Below the pieces are notes generated by a model. It saw nothing but the letters and a program-made list of their open reading frames with translations. It was not told where the DNA came from and did no database searches. From the NCBI RefSeq assembly GCF_003591515.1, contig NZ_QZCG01000009.1, forward strand, positions 1 to 64,000: a DNA stretch of 64,000 nucleotides. Reading direction: 5' to 3'. Every line of letters begins with the position of its first letter. The stretch's first letter is position 1. The DNA is from Paracoccus onubensis (GTDB lineage Bacteria; Pseudomonadota; Alphaproteobacteria; Rhodobacterales; Rhodobacteraceae). Shown piece after piece: positions 1 through 9,408 of this stretch. The position numbers were made by a program, and so were the translations under genes.

Positions 1-286
1 CCCCGAATATCAGCACATCGGGATAGTCTTGCGGCTCCGGTCCTTTGCGATCAAGGCCAAGATGCACTCTGCCCCCGCAGCATTGGCCGATTTCGGGGCC
101 AAGAGGGATATCCATCTCGGCCTGGGCCTCGCCCGCTTTCAGCATCTGCCGGGCGCGGTCGATGGCCATATATTCCAATTGTCCGCCGCCGATGGTGCCT
201 TCGACACTGTCAGGCCCAACGAACATCTCGGCTCCTGCTTCGCGCGGGGTCGAGCCGCGAGTAGATATGACCCGGACGCGGATCAT
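1..286 (-). CDS. xdhC: XdhC, xanthine dehydrogenase maturation factor (3' part missing)
   Basis: Reading the minus strand from an ATG at 286 gives an open frame to the window edge. It contains RGSTPREAGAEM, GTIGGGQLEYMAI and PEIGQCCGGRV, the hallmark N-terminal motifs of XdhC. This chaperone binds the molybdenum cofactor, has it sulfurated and inserts it into XdhB. The start overlaps the xdhB stop as ATGA, so it is the third, translationally coupled gene of xdhA-xdhB-xdhC. Only about 95 codons are visible; the rest lies outside the window. Confidence 0.93.
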   Translation of the reverse strand, partial: MIRVRVISTRGSTPREAGAEMFVGPDSVEGTIGGGQLEYMAIDRARQMLKAGEAQAEMDIPLGPEIGQCCGGRVHLGLDRKGPEPQDYPDVLIFG

Positions 287-2589
287 CGGCGCAACCGCTC
301 TACCGCCATCAGCACGCGCTCGGGCGTGGCGGGGGCGTCAAGACGGGCGGGTTCGCGATAGTCCGCAAGCGACGCCACGGCCATATTGATCGCCTCGAAC
401 ACGCTGATGCCCAGCATGAACGGAGGTTCTCCCACGGCCTTGGAACGCTTGATCGTACGTTCGGCATTCTCGGACCAGTCGGCAAGCCGGACATTGAAGA
501 TACGAGGACGATCCGAGGCCAGCGGGATCTTGTAGGTCGAGGGCGCGTGCGTGCGCAGCCGCCCCTGCTCGTCCCACCACAATTCCTCGCAGGTCAGCCA
601 GCCGGTGCCCTGCACGAATGCGCCCTCGACCTGTCCCTTGTCGATCGCCGGGTTCAGACTGCGGCCGACATCGTGGATCACATCGGCGCGGTCGATCACA
701 TATTCGCCGGTCAGCGTATCGACCGACACCTCGGACACCGCCGCGCCATAGGCGAAGTAATAGAAGGGCCGCCCCTGTCCTGTCGCGCGGTCCCAGTGGA
801 TCTTGGGCGTCTTGTAGAATCCAGCCGCAGACAGATGGATGCGCGCCATATAGGCCGCGTTGATAACGGCGTTCCAGGGAACCGCCGTATCACCCGCCAT
901 GATATGACCGGGAACGAAACGCACATCCTCACGCGGTGCCTGCCAGCGCTCGGCCACGAATTCGACCAGCCGCGCCTTGATCTGTTCGGCCGCGTCAAGC
1001 GCCGCCATGCCGTTCAGATCGGTGCCGCTTGATGCCGCCGTCGCCGATGTATTCGGCACTTTCTCGGTCGTGGTGCGGGTAATCTTGATTCGCGAGATAT
1101 CGCATTGGAACGCCTCGGCCACGACCTGCGCGACCTTGGTATTCAACCCCTGCCCCATCTCGGTCCCGCCATGGTTCAGGGCGATTGAGCCGTCGGAATA
1201 GATATGGATCAGCGAGCCCGCCTGATTGAACCATGTCGCGGTGAAGCTGATGCCGAATTTCACTGGCGTCAGGGCAATCCCCTTGCGGATCACACCGCCT
1301 TTCGCATTCCAGTCCAGCACAGCCTGTCGGCGGACCTGATAATCGCTGTCAGTTTCCAGCTCCTGAAAAATGCGCGGCAGGATCTGGTCGGTGACCTCCT
1401 GATGATAGGGGGTCAGCTGGCCATTCTCATACAGGTTCTTCTGCCGGATCTCATAGGGATCTCGGCCAAGCGCATAAGCGATCTCTTCGACCATGCGTTC
1501 CGCCACGATCACGCCCTGCGGACCACCAAAGCCCCGGAAAGCCGTGTTGCTGACGGTATTGGTGCGCATCGGATGGCTGCTGATCCGCACATCGGGGTAA
1601 TAATAGGCGTTATCGGCGTGAAACAGCGCCCTGTCCGTCACCGGCCCGGACAGGTCGGACGAAAATCCGCAGCGGGCATACCAATCGCCCTCGACAGCAA
1701 GGATCCGGCCGTCATCGTCAAAGCCTACCTCGTAATCCACCACGAAGTCGTGACGTTTGCCGGTGGCGGTCATGTCGTCGTCGCGGTCCGGGCGGATTTT
1801 CACCGCGCGGTTCCATTTCTTCGCGGCCACGGCGGCGACGCAGGCGAACAGGTTCATCTGTGTTTCCTTGCCGCCGAAGCCCCCGCCCATGCGGCGCACA
1901 TTCACCACGACGGAATGCGAGGGCACATTCAGCACATGGGCGACCATATGCTGCACCTCGCTGGGATGCTGGGTCGAGACATTGACCGTGACATCGTCAT
2001 CCTCGCCCGGCACGGCCATCGCGATCTGACCCTCCAGATAGAAGTGGTCCTGACCGCCGATCCCGAAACGCCCCTTGATCCGGCGCGGTGCGGCACTCAT
2101 CGCCGCCCCGGCATCGCCGCGCTTCAGTGTCAGCGGTTCGGTCACGTAGCCCATGCCCTGATCGCGGGCGGCAATGGGGTCCAAAGCAAAGGGCAGTTCC
2201 TCGTAATCGAGCTTTGCCTTATGCGCCGCGCGGCGCGCCTGATCGCGGGTTTCGGCCAGCACCGCAAAAACGGGCTGTCCGTAGAAATGCACCTCGCCAT
2301 CCGCGAACACCGGCTCGTCATGCTTGCCGTTCGGCGATACGTCGTTGACGCCCGGAATATCCCTGACGGTCAGCACTCCGACCACACCGGGCGAGGCGAG
2401 CGTTTCGGAAAAATCCGCGCCAGTGATTCGGCCATGAGCGCATTGCGACAGGCCCAGATAGGCATGGATCAAACCAGCCGGTTCGTTCAGATCGTCGGTA
2501 TATTCCGCCCTGCCGGTCACATGCTTGATGGCGGAATCGTGGATGGTGTCGCTATGGGCGAGGCCCTTGATCTCGTCTTTCATGGTCAT
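283..2589 (-). CDS. xdhB: Xanthine dehydrogenase, molybdopterin-binding subunit
   Basis: The protein has about 768 residues, the usual size of the bacterial XdhB large subunit, which oxidises hypoxanthine and xanthine to urate at a molybdenum centre. Visible motifs are GGQDHFYLEGQ near residue 185, the glycine-rich MGGGFGGKETQ cofactor loop, AFRGFGGPQG, and near the C-terminus KAVGEPPFMLG, whose Glu (about 721) matches the catalytic glutamate of the family. The start overlaps the xdhA stop (ATGA). A second ATG at 2583 sits better behind the GGGGGA ribosome site and could be the true start. It pairs with XdhA to form the enzyme and is followed by xdhC. Confidence 0.95.
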   Translation of the reverse strand: MTMKDEIKGLAHSDTIHDSAIKHVTGRAEYTDDLNEPAGLIHAYLGLSQCAHGRITGADFSETLASPGVVGVLTVRDIPGVNDVSPNGKHDEPVFADGEVHFYGQPVFAVLAETRDQARRAAHKAKLDYEELPFALDPIAARDQGMGYVTEPLTLKRGDAGAAMSAAPRRIKGRFGIGGQDHFYLEGQIAMAVPGEDDDVTVNVSTQHPSEVQHMVAHVLNVPSHSVVVNVRRMGGGFGGKETQMNLFACVAAVAAKKWNRAVKIRPDRDDDMTATGKRHDFVVDYEVGFDDDGRILAVEGDWYARCGFSSDLSGPVTDRALFHADNAYYYPDVRISSHPMRTNTVSNTAFRGFGGPQGVIVAERMVEEIAYALGRDPYEIRQKNLYENGQLTPYHQEVTDQILPRIFQELETDSDYQVRRQAVLDWNAKGGVIRKGIALTPVKFGISFTATWFNQAGSLIHIYSDGSIALNHGGTEMGQGLNTKVAQVVAEAFQCDISRIKITRTTTEKVPNTSATAASSGTDLNGMAALDAAEQIKARLVEFVAERWQAPREDVRFVPGHIMAGDTAVPWNAVINAAYMARIHLSAAGFYKTPKIHWDRATGQGRPFYYFAYGAAVSEVSVDTLTGEYVIDRADVIHDVGRSLNPAIDKGQVEGAFVQGTGWLTCEELWWDEQGRLRTHAPSTYKIPLASDRPRIFNVRLADWSENAERTIKRSKAVGEPPFMLGISVFEAINMAVASLADYREPARLDAPATPERVLMAVERLRR

Positions 2590-4037
2590 TCCCCCACTGC
2601 ATATTTCAATCGCACGGGCAGATCGGGTTCGGATTGCTCAAGCCAGAAGCGGCGAAACAGGTTCCCCGCCACCGCCCGGCGGTAATCGGCACTCGCCCGC
2701 CAATCGGAAAGCGGCTCGAAATCCTGCGCCACGGCCATTGCCGCCGCCTCGAACGCGGGCGCGGCAAAGGGCTGGCCGATCAATGCGGCCTCGGCCTGTG
2801 CGGCACGTTTCGGAATGCCAGCCATGCCGCCAAACGCAATCCGCGCATCGGTTATCATACCATTCTCGACCGTGACGTGGAAACCTGCGGCAACAGAAGT
2901 GATGTCGCTGTCGCGGCGCTTCGAGATCTTGTAAGCGGCAAGTTTCGCTTCGGGCTGGAGCGGAATGATCACCTCTTCCACGAATTCGCCCGGTGCGCGA
3001 TCCTGCTTGCCATATTCGATAAAGAAATCCTCAAGCGCCACATCGCGCCGCGTCTCGCCCTTGCGCAACACGATCCGCGCGCCCAGCGCGATCAGCAAGG
3101 GAGGCGTATCCCCGATGGGCGAGCCATTGGCGATATTCGCGCCGATCGTGCCCATGTTCCGCACCTGCCAGCCGCCAATCCGCAGCAGGTAATCATGCAC
3201 CGCCGGGATATGCTGACGGATCAGCGGAGCGGCCTCGCTATAGGTCACGCCCGCCCCAAGCCGGATCTCTCCATCCGTCACGGTCACGTCTTTCATCAGA
3301 TGCCCGATGAAGACTGCCGGAGAGATATCGCGCAGGAATTTCGTCACCCACAGCCCGACATCGGTCGCGCCCGCGACAATGATCGCCTTGGGGTTTTCTT
3401 CCAGCACGGCGGCAAGATCATCCACATCAGCCGGGATGATCGCCCGCTCGCCGCCTTTGGTCAGTTCGACCCGCCCCTGGCGCATCTGCTGTAACCGCGC
3501 AGCGACGCTCTCCCGCTCGACCGTCAGGGCATCCTGCGCCTGCCCGCCTTCTGCCCCTGCGGCCAGCGCCGCTTTCACGATCGGCTCATATCCGGTGCAG
3601 CGGCACAGATTTCCCTGCAACGCTACTTCGATGTCGCTCGCCCCTGCTTGCGGATTGCTCATCCACAAGCCGTAAAGCGACATGACGATCCCCGGCGTGC
3701 AGAAGCCACATTGGCTGCCATGATGCTGCACCATCGCCTTCTGGATCGGATGCAACCCGCCATCCGGTCCGCTCAAATGCTCGACCGTAACGATATGGCA
3801 GGCATGGCACGAGGCCAGAAAACGGATACAGGCATTGATCGGCTCATAGATCAGCCCGCTCTCGGTCAGGCGTCCCAGCAACACCGTGCAGGCACCGCAA
3901 TCGCCCTCGGCACAACCCTCCTTGGTGCCGGTCAGACGGCGGGCCACACGCAGATAATCCAGCAGCGTGTCCGAAGCGCCGACCTCGGTCAGTTTGACCT
4001 CCTGATCATTCAGCAGAAAACTTAGCTCGGGCTTCAT
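2586..4037 (-). CDS. xdhA: Xanthine dehydrogenase, iron-sulfur/FAD subunit
   Basis: About 483 residues. The N-terminal plant-type 2Fe-2S domain has Cys42, Cys47, Cys50 and Cys70. The second 2Fe-2S domain has CGFC (110-113) and CRC (145-147). A FAD-binding domain follows from about residue 190 (VAGATDVGLWVTK, GTIGANIANGSPIGD). It passes electrons from the Mo centre of XdhB to NAD. The frame is open back to 4103, but ATG 4037 follows an AGGGAGAG ribosome site and begins where family members begin. It is the first gene of the operon, divergent from the LysR gene. Confidence 0.94.
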   Translation of the reverse strand: MKPELSFLLNDQEVKLTEVGASDTLLDYLRVARRLTGTKEGCAEGDCGACTVLLGRLTESGLIYEPINACIRFLASCHACHIVTVEHLSGPDGGLHPIQKAMVQHHGSQCGFCTPGIVMSLYGLWMSNPQAGASDIEVALQGNLCRCTGYEPIVKAALAAGAEGGQAQDALTVERESVAARLQQMRQGRVELTKGGERAIIPADVDDLAAVLEENPKAIIVAGATDVGLWVTKFLRDISPAVFIGHLMKDVTVTDGEIRLGAGVTYSEAAPLIRQHIPAVHDYLLRIGGWQVRNMGTIGANIANGSPIGDTPPLLIALGARIVLRKGETRRDVALEDFFIEYGKQDRAPGEFVEEVIIPLQPEAKLAAYKISKRRDSDITSVAAGFHVTVENGMITDARIAFGGMAGIPKRAAQAEAALIGQPFAAPAFEAAAMAVAQDFEPLSDWRASADYRRAVAGNLFRRFWLEQSEPDLPVRLKYAVGE

Positions 4038-4209
4038 CGCTCTCTCCCTGGCACCGGCACTGATCAAGGCGGGTCCGGTCAGAACCCCACAACCCGTCAG
4101 CATAACATACAGCTATTCTTCGCCTGAAAGCCTAAGCCGGAAAGAATCCTTGCGAAATCGCTTTCAACGCGGAAGACTTTACACGATTCCTTGAAAACGA
4201 GCTATTCTC
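4038..4209. promoter_or_regulatory. Divergent promoter region xdhA / lysR
   Basis: 172 bases separate the divergent xdhA and LysR-type genes, the usual place for a LysR-controlled bidirectional promoter. The 9-mer AGCTATTCT occurs twice in direct orientation (4111-4119 and 4200-4208). No clear T-N11-A LysR box could be singled out by eye. Confidence 0.45.
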
Positions 4210-5103
4210 ATGTCCTATCTTGAAAGTCTGCGGGTCTTTGTTCGGGTGATCGAATTGGGTTCGATCACCGCAGGGGGACGGGATTTGCGACTTTCACCTG
4301 CCGTCGCCTCGAATCGTATCAAGGATCTTGAAAATCGTTTCGGCGTGCGGCTGCTGAACCGCACCACCCGCCGCCTGACCCCGACCGAGATCGGCCGCGC
4401 CTTCTATGATCACGCCCGCCGGGTGATCGACACGCTTGACGAGGCCGAAGCGATGGTCAGCACGTTCTCGGGCAAGCCACAGGGCGTGATCCGGCTGACC
4501 GCGCCGCTAGGGTTGGGCCGAAGGCTGATCGCCCCCCTGATACCACCCTTTTGTCACGACAATCCGGGGGTGGAGTTCCGCCTGCGACTTTCGGATCGCA
4601 ACGTAAATATCGTCGAAGATGCCATTGATCTGGCTTTCTTTTTGGGCGAGCCGGCCGATTCCGCGTTGAAATGGCGCAAGATCGCGGATTGCCCGCGCGT
4701 TCTGGTTGCATCTCCCGAATATCTCTCCCGGCACGGGACACCGGCGCAGCCCGAGGATCTGGCTGACCACAACTGCCTGCTGCTGCGATATCCCCGCAGC
4801 CCGGAATATTTCTGGGTGCTGCAAACGGATGAAGGGCCAAAGAAAATGATGGTATCCGGACATTTCGATACGGATGACGGTGATGTCCTGACCTCATGGG
4901 CGCTTGCGGGCGAAGGTATCGCGAATCGTCCACGATACGAGGTCTCCGACGATATCAAGGCAGGCAGGCTGATCGAGGTGCTGGCCGACACGCCGCCACC
5001 GCCCGCGCAATTCGGCAGTCTGACCCCTCATCGCCGCCTTCAGGACCCCAAGGTCCGCATGTTCGCCGATTACGCCGTGCGGGAGTTGAAAAGGAAGTTC
5101 TGA
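4210..5103 (+). CDS. LysR-family transcriptional regulator
   Basis: 297 residues, the standard LTTR length. The N-terminal winged helix-turn-helix (about 1-60) reads SLRVFVRVIELGSITAGG ... LSPAVASNRIKDLENRFGVRLLNRTTR, the conserved LTTR signature. An effector-binding domain follows from about residue 90. It is divergent from xdhABC, so local control of purine oxidation genes is likely, but the effector is unknown. The C-terminal half resembles the DNA-binding subclass that often acts on neighbouring dehydrogenase genes. Confidence 0.9.
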   Translation: MSYLESLRVFVRVIELGSITAGGRDLRLSPAVASNRIKDLENRFGVRLLNRTTRRLTPTEIGRAFYDHARRVIDTLDEAEAMVSTFSGKPQGVIRLTAPLGLGRRLIAPLIPPFCHDNPGVEFRLRLSDRNVNIVEDAIDLAFFLGEPADSALKWRKIADCPRVLVASPEYLSRHGTPAQPEDLADHNCLLLRYPRSPEYFWVLQTDEGPKKMMVSGHFDTDDGDVLTSWALAGEGIANRPRYEVSDDIKAGRLIEVLADTPPPPAQFGSLTPHRRLQDPKVRMFADYAVRELKRKF

Positions 5104-5315
5104 GGTTTTCGAACAAGATTCGATCCAGCCACTTGCAAGCGTGGCCCCAGATTCACGACCGGGAGCGGATACTGCCGGCAAGCTTATTGCCCGTCGTAGC
5201 TGACCAAACTCGCCTCCGCCACTGTTTCAAGAGACCTGCCGGCGACGGGCAGCCCTCCGCCAACACGAGACGCAAATAAATAGTGTTTCCAGTCAAACGA
5301 GATCTGCTCTCACGT

Positions 5316-6014
5316 TCAGCCCGGAACCGTTACCCGGGTCGTCAGCGAACTTAACCCTTCGATCTCGACGGTAACGGTCTGATCGCCCAGAACCGCACCG
5401 ACACCGGCGGGTGTTCCCGTATAGATCAGATCACCCGGCGCCAGAGCCACGAAACGCGACAGATAGGCGATGATTTCGGGAATCGCCCAGATCATGTCGG
5501 ACAGATCCCCCCGCTGGCGCGTCTCACCGTCCACAATGCAGGTAATCGCGCCGCGTTCAAGCAGCCCCGTCTCAGCCACCGGATGCAGGACGCCGCAGGC
5601 GGCGGAATGATCGAAGCCCTTCGCCATATCCCAGGGCCTGCCCTGCTTTTTCGCGACGGCTTGCAGGTCGCGGCGGGTGAAATCATTCCCGGCGGCAAAT
5701 CCCCAGATATGATCCGGCGCCGCATCCGCGCCGATATCATGCCCCGCCTTGCCTATGGCGACAACCAGTTCGGCCTCGAAATGCAAATCGGCGGTCTGCG
5801 GAGGATATGGCAGATCACCCCCATCGGTCAGCAGCGCATCCACCGGTTTCGAAAAGAAAAACGGCGGGGCACGATCGGGATCGCTGCCCATCTCGCGGGC
5901 ATGATCGGCATAATTCTGTCCCACGCAGTAAATGCGGCGAACCGGAAAACGATCCGACCCGTTTGCCACGGGCACCGAAGCCAATTCGGGCGGGGTGATT
6001 ACGTAATCGGTCAT
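5316..6014 (-). CDS. Fumarylacetoacetate hydrolase (FAH) family protein
   Basis: 232 residues, typical of the short FAH enzymes (fumarylpyruvate hydrolase / acylpyruvase type) that cleave C-C bonds of beta-diketo acids with a bound divalent metal. Motifs are RRIYCVGQNYADHAREMG, FFFSKPVDAL, the metal ligands in FEAELVVAIG and GFAAGNDFTRRDLQ, and GDLIYTGTPAGVG. The start at 6014 follows GGAGG five bases upstream; the frame upstream is open but lacks such a site. The gene stands alone between the LysR gene and the GDPD/RidA pair. Substrate cannot be assigned; fumarylpyruvate is one option. Confidence 0.88.
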   Translation of the reverse strand: MTDYVITPPELASVPVANGSDRFPVRRIYCVGQNYADHAREMGSDPDRAPPFFFSKPVDALLTDGGDLPYPPQTADLHFEAELVVAIGKAGHDIGADAAPDHIWGFAAGNDFTRRDLQAVAKKQGRPWDMAKGFDHSAACGVLHPVAETGLLERGAITCIVDGETRQRGDLSDMIWAIPEIIAYLSRFVALAPGDLIYTGTPAGVGAVLGDQTVTVEIEGLSSLTTRVTVPG

Positions 6015-6097
6015 CTTGCCTCCTGTCTGGCGATTTATCCGTAACAATCAGCAACAATCAGGCGGGGCACATATCCCCGGAGATCCGGGCGCAAAAC

Positions 6098-6880
6098 TCA
6101 TTCCCCTACCTGCATTTCCGTCACGATGGACGGCTGATAATCCTCGAAGGTGATATTGTCCGCAAATTGGCGGGCCGCATTTTCCTCGGCGGATGACCGC
6201 ACCGTCCAGCACAGGACGGGAATGCCCTGCGCCTTGAGCGCATCGACGCGGGGATTGGCCAGATCGCCCTTGTCATGCGAGATGAAGCAGGAACCCGACT
6301 GATCAAAATCGGCAATCGCCGCAAGATGGCTGCGGGTCTTGTCGTCAAGCAGCGGCCAATCCTCGGCAGGATAGCCGCATGAGGTGATGCCGACCGGGAT
6401 ATCGGGCCTGATCTCGTGAAACGCCCGGACGGTATGCGGATTGAAGGACATCACGGCGACCGGTCCCCGATAATCGTCAAGATCCTCGGCAACGCGCTGG
6501 TGCAACTCGCCGATATCGTCACCCAGCCGCCCGTCCTGATCCTTGATCTCGATCAGCAGGGGCACGCGCCCGGCAACCAGTTCCAGAAATTGCGCCAGGG
6601 TCGGAATTGCCTCATCGCTGTCCAGCAGGCGCTTTTCGGCCAGATCCGCAAGAGAATACATCGCAATCGCGGTTTTGTCCCCGGTCAGACGCACAAGATC
6701 GTAGTCGTGAAACACCATCGGCGTGCCGTCGGCGGCGGGCTGGATATCCAATTCGATCCCATAACCCGCTTCGATCGCCGCCCGGGCTGCCGCCAGTGAG
6801 TTTTCCGGCACGCCCGGTCCATGCAATCCACGATGGGAAACCGGCAGGCGAAGAAAGTCAGACGGCAGCCGGCTCATCAT
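6098..6880 (-). CDS. Glycerophosphodiester phosphodiesterase
   Basis: 260 residues with the GDPD TIM-barrel motifs in order: His16-Arg17 in SHRGLHG, PENSLAA, Glu43 and Asp45 in ELDIQ, and His58 in VFHDYDL. Later come IEIKDQ and CWTVRS. These match the metal-binding and acid-base residues of enzymes that hydrolyse glycerophosphodiesters to glycerol-3-phosphate and an alcohol. There is no obvious signal peptide, so it is probably cytoplasmic (UgpQ-like). The start overlaps the stop of the upstream RidA-like gene (ATGA), so the two are co-translated. Confidence 0.92.
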   Translation of the reverse strand: MMSRLPSDFLRLPVSHRGLHGPGVPENSLAAARAAIEAGYGIELDIQPAADGTPMVFHDYDLVRLTGDKTAIAMYSLADLAEKRLLDSDEAIPTLAQFLELVAGRVPLLIEIKDQDGRLGDDIGELHQRVAEDLDDYRGPVAVMSFNPHTVRAFHEIRPDIPVGITSCGYPAEDWPLLDDKTRSHLAAIADFDQSGSCFISHDKGDLANPRVDALKAQGIPVLCWTVRSSAEENAARQFADNITFEDYQPSIVTEMQVGE

Positions 6881-7332
6881 TCGACCTCGAATATCGCTTC
6901 GATCTCGACTGCGACTCCCAAAGGCAGTGACGGCGCGGAAACGGCAGCGCGCGCATGGCGGCCCGCATCGCCGAATATCTCGACCATCAGATCCGAGCAG
7001 CCGTTGATGACCTTGGGCTGTTCGGTAAAATCCGGCGTCGAATTGACAAAGCCGGACAGCTTGACCACCCGCTTCACCTTGTCCAGTGAACCCGTCACAG
7101 CCTTGAGCTGCGCGATCAGCGCCAATCCGCAGCGGCGTGCGGCGGCAGCGCCAGCTTCGGTTTCCATATTTTCACCCAATTTGCCGATAATCAGGCCGTT
7201 CTCATCCGCACTGATCTGCCCCGAGATGAAAATCAGATTGCCCGATTGGGCAAAAGGAACGTAATTCGCCGCCGGAGCAGGCGCGTCCGGCAACGTGATA
7301 CCCAATTCGGCCAGTCTGTTTTCGATGCTCAT
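6877..7332 (-). CDS. RidA/YjgF-family protein, long (about 150 aa) subgroup
   Basis: 151 residues from ATG 7332, which has GAGG six bases upstream; the open frame further up has no ribosome site. The sequence starts MSIENRLAELGITLP and contains NLIFISGQIS and VEIEAIFEVE, typical of the longer YjgF/UK114 subgroup. RidA itself deaminates reactive enamine/imine intermediates, but this subgroup often lacks the key arginine and its role is less clear. It is coupled by ATGA to the GDPD gene. Confidence 0.88.
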   Translation of the reverse strand: MSIENRLAELGITLPDAPAPAANYVPFAQSGNLIFISGQISADENGLIIGKLGENMETEAGAAAARRCGLALIAQLKAVTGSLDKVKRVVKLSGFVNSTPDFTEQPKVINGCSDLMVEIFGDAGRHARAAVSAPSLPLGVAVEIEAIFEVE

Positions 7333-7545
7333 TCGGTCCTCATTCATTGAAACGTTTACGGAAATCCGGAAGCAGGATTCGCAGCGCAGACTAGAGCGGA
7401 ACCGGAGTGGAAGGAAAGAGGGGCGGGTATTTCTCTTCCCGATACATCTCGCGCGGTGCGAAGCGTGGCTGTGGCGTGACTTTGCAGCATCGCCGGAAAC
7501 AATCGTCGGGAACAGACCGGGCCTGTCCTGAATCACGGCGGAAAT

Positions 7546-7940
7546 TTGCGCGGAGGGCCTGTAAGCCGGATTCTGTCCTCCGGAGTCGCCCCCGGATGGA
7601 TGACCATTCCTCTGGTCCGGCCGTTACCGGCCGGATCAAGCTGCCTACCCGGATCTGCTGGGGCAAGGCGGCCCTGCAGGTTTCCCCGCGCGCGATCCCT
7701 ATTCGGCATTGCTCCCGGTGGGGCTTGCCATGCGGGTTCCGTTGCCGGCCCCCCGGTGGGCTCTTACCCCACCGTTTCACCCTTACCCTGCGGATGCAGG
7801 GCGGTCTGTTCTCTGTGGCGCTTTCCCTGGGGTTGCCCCCGCCGGGCGTTACCCGGCACCGTCGCCTCATGGAGTCCGGACTTTCCTCGCAACCGCGCAG
7901 GTGACTGCGGGTCACGCGGTCATCCAGCCCTCCGCGCAAT
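7546..7940 (-). ncRNA. rnpB: RNase P RNA (bacterial type A)
   Basis: On the minus strand the 5' end TTGCGCGGAGGGC pairs with GCCCTCCGCGCAA at the 3' end, forming helix P1. Between them are the universally conserved GAGGAAAGTCCGGACTCC (complement of 7871-7888) and, near the 3' end, GACAGAATCCGGCTTACAG. These are diagnostic of the catalytic RNA that trims tRNA 5' leaders. The length of about 395 nt fits alphaproteobacterial rnpB. Open frames crossing this stretch on both strands are not genes. Confidence 0.96.
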
Positions 7941-8035
7941 GTCGATATGGCGCGGATGGGGCGGGCCGTCAATGGGGGCGCTGCCCCGTCGCGCCTGCGC
8001 GCGACTCCCCGAGGTATTTCGGCAAAGAAGAAGCG

Positions 8036-8443
8036 TTATCGTTTTGAACGGTAGGAAAGATAGCCCGAGATTCCGCCGCCGCCGTCTTGTGGATGATTGC
8101 GTCCATCCATAACCGTGACATCTGGAAAATCGAACGGGCTGACACCTTCGATACAGGCGGTGTTGATACCATACTCGTTGGGATTCGAGCGGCGGCGGTG
8201 ATGGGTGTAGATGCCGCAATGGCGACAGAAGTAATGTTCGGCCACATGGGTACCGAACTGATAGAGGCTCAGCGCGTCCTTTCCTTCGCGGATCGTCAGC
8301 CCGTCAAGCGGTACGCTGACGACGACCGCACCACGCATCCGGCACATGCTGCAATCGCAACGGCGGGCGGTATGCAAGCCGTTGGTGAACCGGAGATGCA
8401 GGCGGACGGTTTGGCAATGGCAGGCCGCGTGGGCCTCGGTCAT
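8036..8443 (-). CDS. GFA (glutathione-dependent formaldehyde-activating) family protein
   Basis: About 135 residues with the GFA zinc ligands: CHCQTVRL at the N-terminus, CDCSMCRMRG in the middle and FCRHCGIYTHH further on. The fold is that of Gfa; most members are of unknown substrate and should not be taken as formaldehyde enzymes. ATG 8443 overlaps the stop of the upstream amidase gene (ATGA); an in-frame ATG at 8461 is the alternative. It is the last gene of a lipoprotein-amidase-GFA operon. Confidence 0.87.
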   Translation of the reverse strand: MTEAHAACHCQTVRLHLRFTNGLHTARRCDCSMCRMRGAVVVSVPLDGLTIREGKDALSLYQFGTHVAEHYFCRHCGIYTHHRRRSNPNEYGINTACIEGVSPFDFPDVTVMDGRNHPQDGGGGISGYLSYRSKR

Positions 8444-9114
8444 GTCGAAATCGGTGGGCATGGCTGTGCATTTTCCTGATATAGAAGCGCCGCCCCGGCA
8501 GCGCGGCGACGGTCAGCGACAGTTTCGGAGCCGTTGGCCCAGGGACGGAAACGCAGACGAAAGGCGGAAAGACGCTCTGTCGCGGAGCAGGCAGGATAAC
8601 CGATCGCGTCAAGACTGGACGCCAAGGGCATATCGGGACCGTCGGCGGGCCAGAGTGCCAGCCCCTCATGCGCAAGGCGCTGCCAGTCGAAACGGGGACC
8701 GGGATCGATCTTGCGGCCGGGCGCCAGATCCGAATGGGCGATCACCGATGCCGGGCCGATATGCCAGCGGGACATGATCCCGCGCAGCAGCTCTGTCAGG
8801 GCATCCATTTGTTGCGCCGTGAAAGGCCGGTCGCCGGGATTGGCGATCTCTACTCCGATGCTGCGGGAATTCACATCCCCGCGGCCTTGCCATGCGCCCG
8901 CACCGGCATGCCATGCCCTGCGGGTTTCAGGGACAAGCGCCTCGGTCCCGCCGGTCTCGCAGATCAGCCAATGGGCACTGACCTCGGCTCCGGAATCGCA
9001 AAGCCGAGCCCGTGCTGCGGCCGCATCTGCCATGCCGGTATAATGAAGCACGATCAGTTCGGGGCGCTGCCCGCGCCGGTCGCCGTGATTCAGGCTGGGA
9101 TAGTCCGCCGTCAC
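8440..9114 (-). CDS. N-acetylmuramoyl-L-alanine amidase, AmpD/Amidase_2 type
   Basis: 224 residues. The Amidase_2 domain shows the zinc ligands His24 (IVLHYTG), His127 (IAHSDLAPGRK) and Asp137 (DPGPRFDW), with Glu89 in SIGVEIANPGD and Lys135 placed as in AmpD. It should cleave the MurNAc-L-Ala bond of anhydro-muropeptides or peptidoglycan. No signal peptide is seen, favouring a cytoplasmic recycling role. Translation starts with GTG 9114, which overlaps the TGA of the upstream lipoprotein gene. Confidence 0.9.
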   Translation of the reverse strand: MTADYPSLNHGDRRGQRPELIVLHYTGMADAAAARARLCDSGAEVSAHWLICETGGTEALVPETRRAWHAGAGAWQGRGDVNSRSIGVEIANPGDRPFTAQQMDALTELLRGIMSRWHIGPASVIAHSDLAPGRKIDPGPRFDWQRLAHEGLALWPADGPDMPLASSLDAIGYPACSATERLSAFRLRFRPWANGSETVADRRRAAGAALLYQENAQPCPPIST

Positions 9115-9374
9115 TGGGCAGGTTTGGCCGCCGGAGCCGCTGCAGCTGCGCGAGCGGGCTTTTTCCGGCCTGCGATATCGGCAGCAGTCGGCGCCTTGAA
9201 AGGCCGCGCGACCGGAATGACCTGCGGAGATTCATTGCCCGCCATCAGAGCGGCCTCGCGCGTGGTCTTGTATTTGCCGTAGGGCGTCGCGCCATATTGG
9301 TAATTCGGATTCCAGCCCTGATTTTCGGCACAACCGGCAAGCGCCAGCACCATGATGATCAAACAGCCGCGCAT
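9111..9374 (-). CDS. Small putative lipoprotein
   Basis: 87 residues starting at ATG 9374. MRGCLIIMVLALAGCAEN is a lipoprotein signal peptide with the lipobox LAGC, so Cys15 should be lipidated. The mature part has NPNYQYGATPYGKYKTTREAAL and an Ala/Pro/Lys-rich C-terminal tail. No known domain is recognised. It lies first in the operon with the amidase and GFA genes, which suggests an envelope role. Confidence 0.75.
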   Translation of the reverse strand: MRGCLIIMVLALAGCAENQGWNPNYQYGATPYGKYKTTREAALMAGNESPQVIPVARPFKAPTAADIAGRKKPARAAAAAPAAKPAQ

Positions 9375-9408
9375 TTTGAACCTTTCCCTTTTCCCTGTCC
9401 GCCGCAGC

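Noticed and set aside
1204-2685. 493-codon open frame on the plus strand
   Set aside because: Antisense to xdhB, whose motifs are unmistakable; the frame is open because of GC-rich codon bias.
7391-8112. Several frames across 7391-8112 on both strands
   Set aside because: The region is RNase P RNA, defined by conserved sequence and the P1 pairing.
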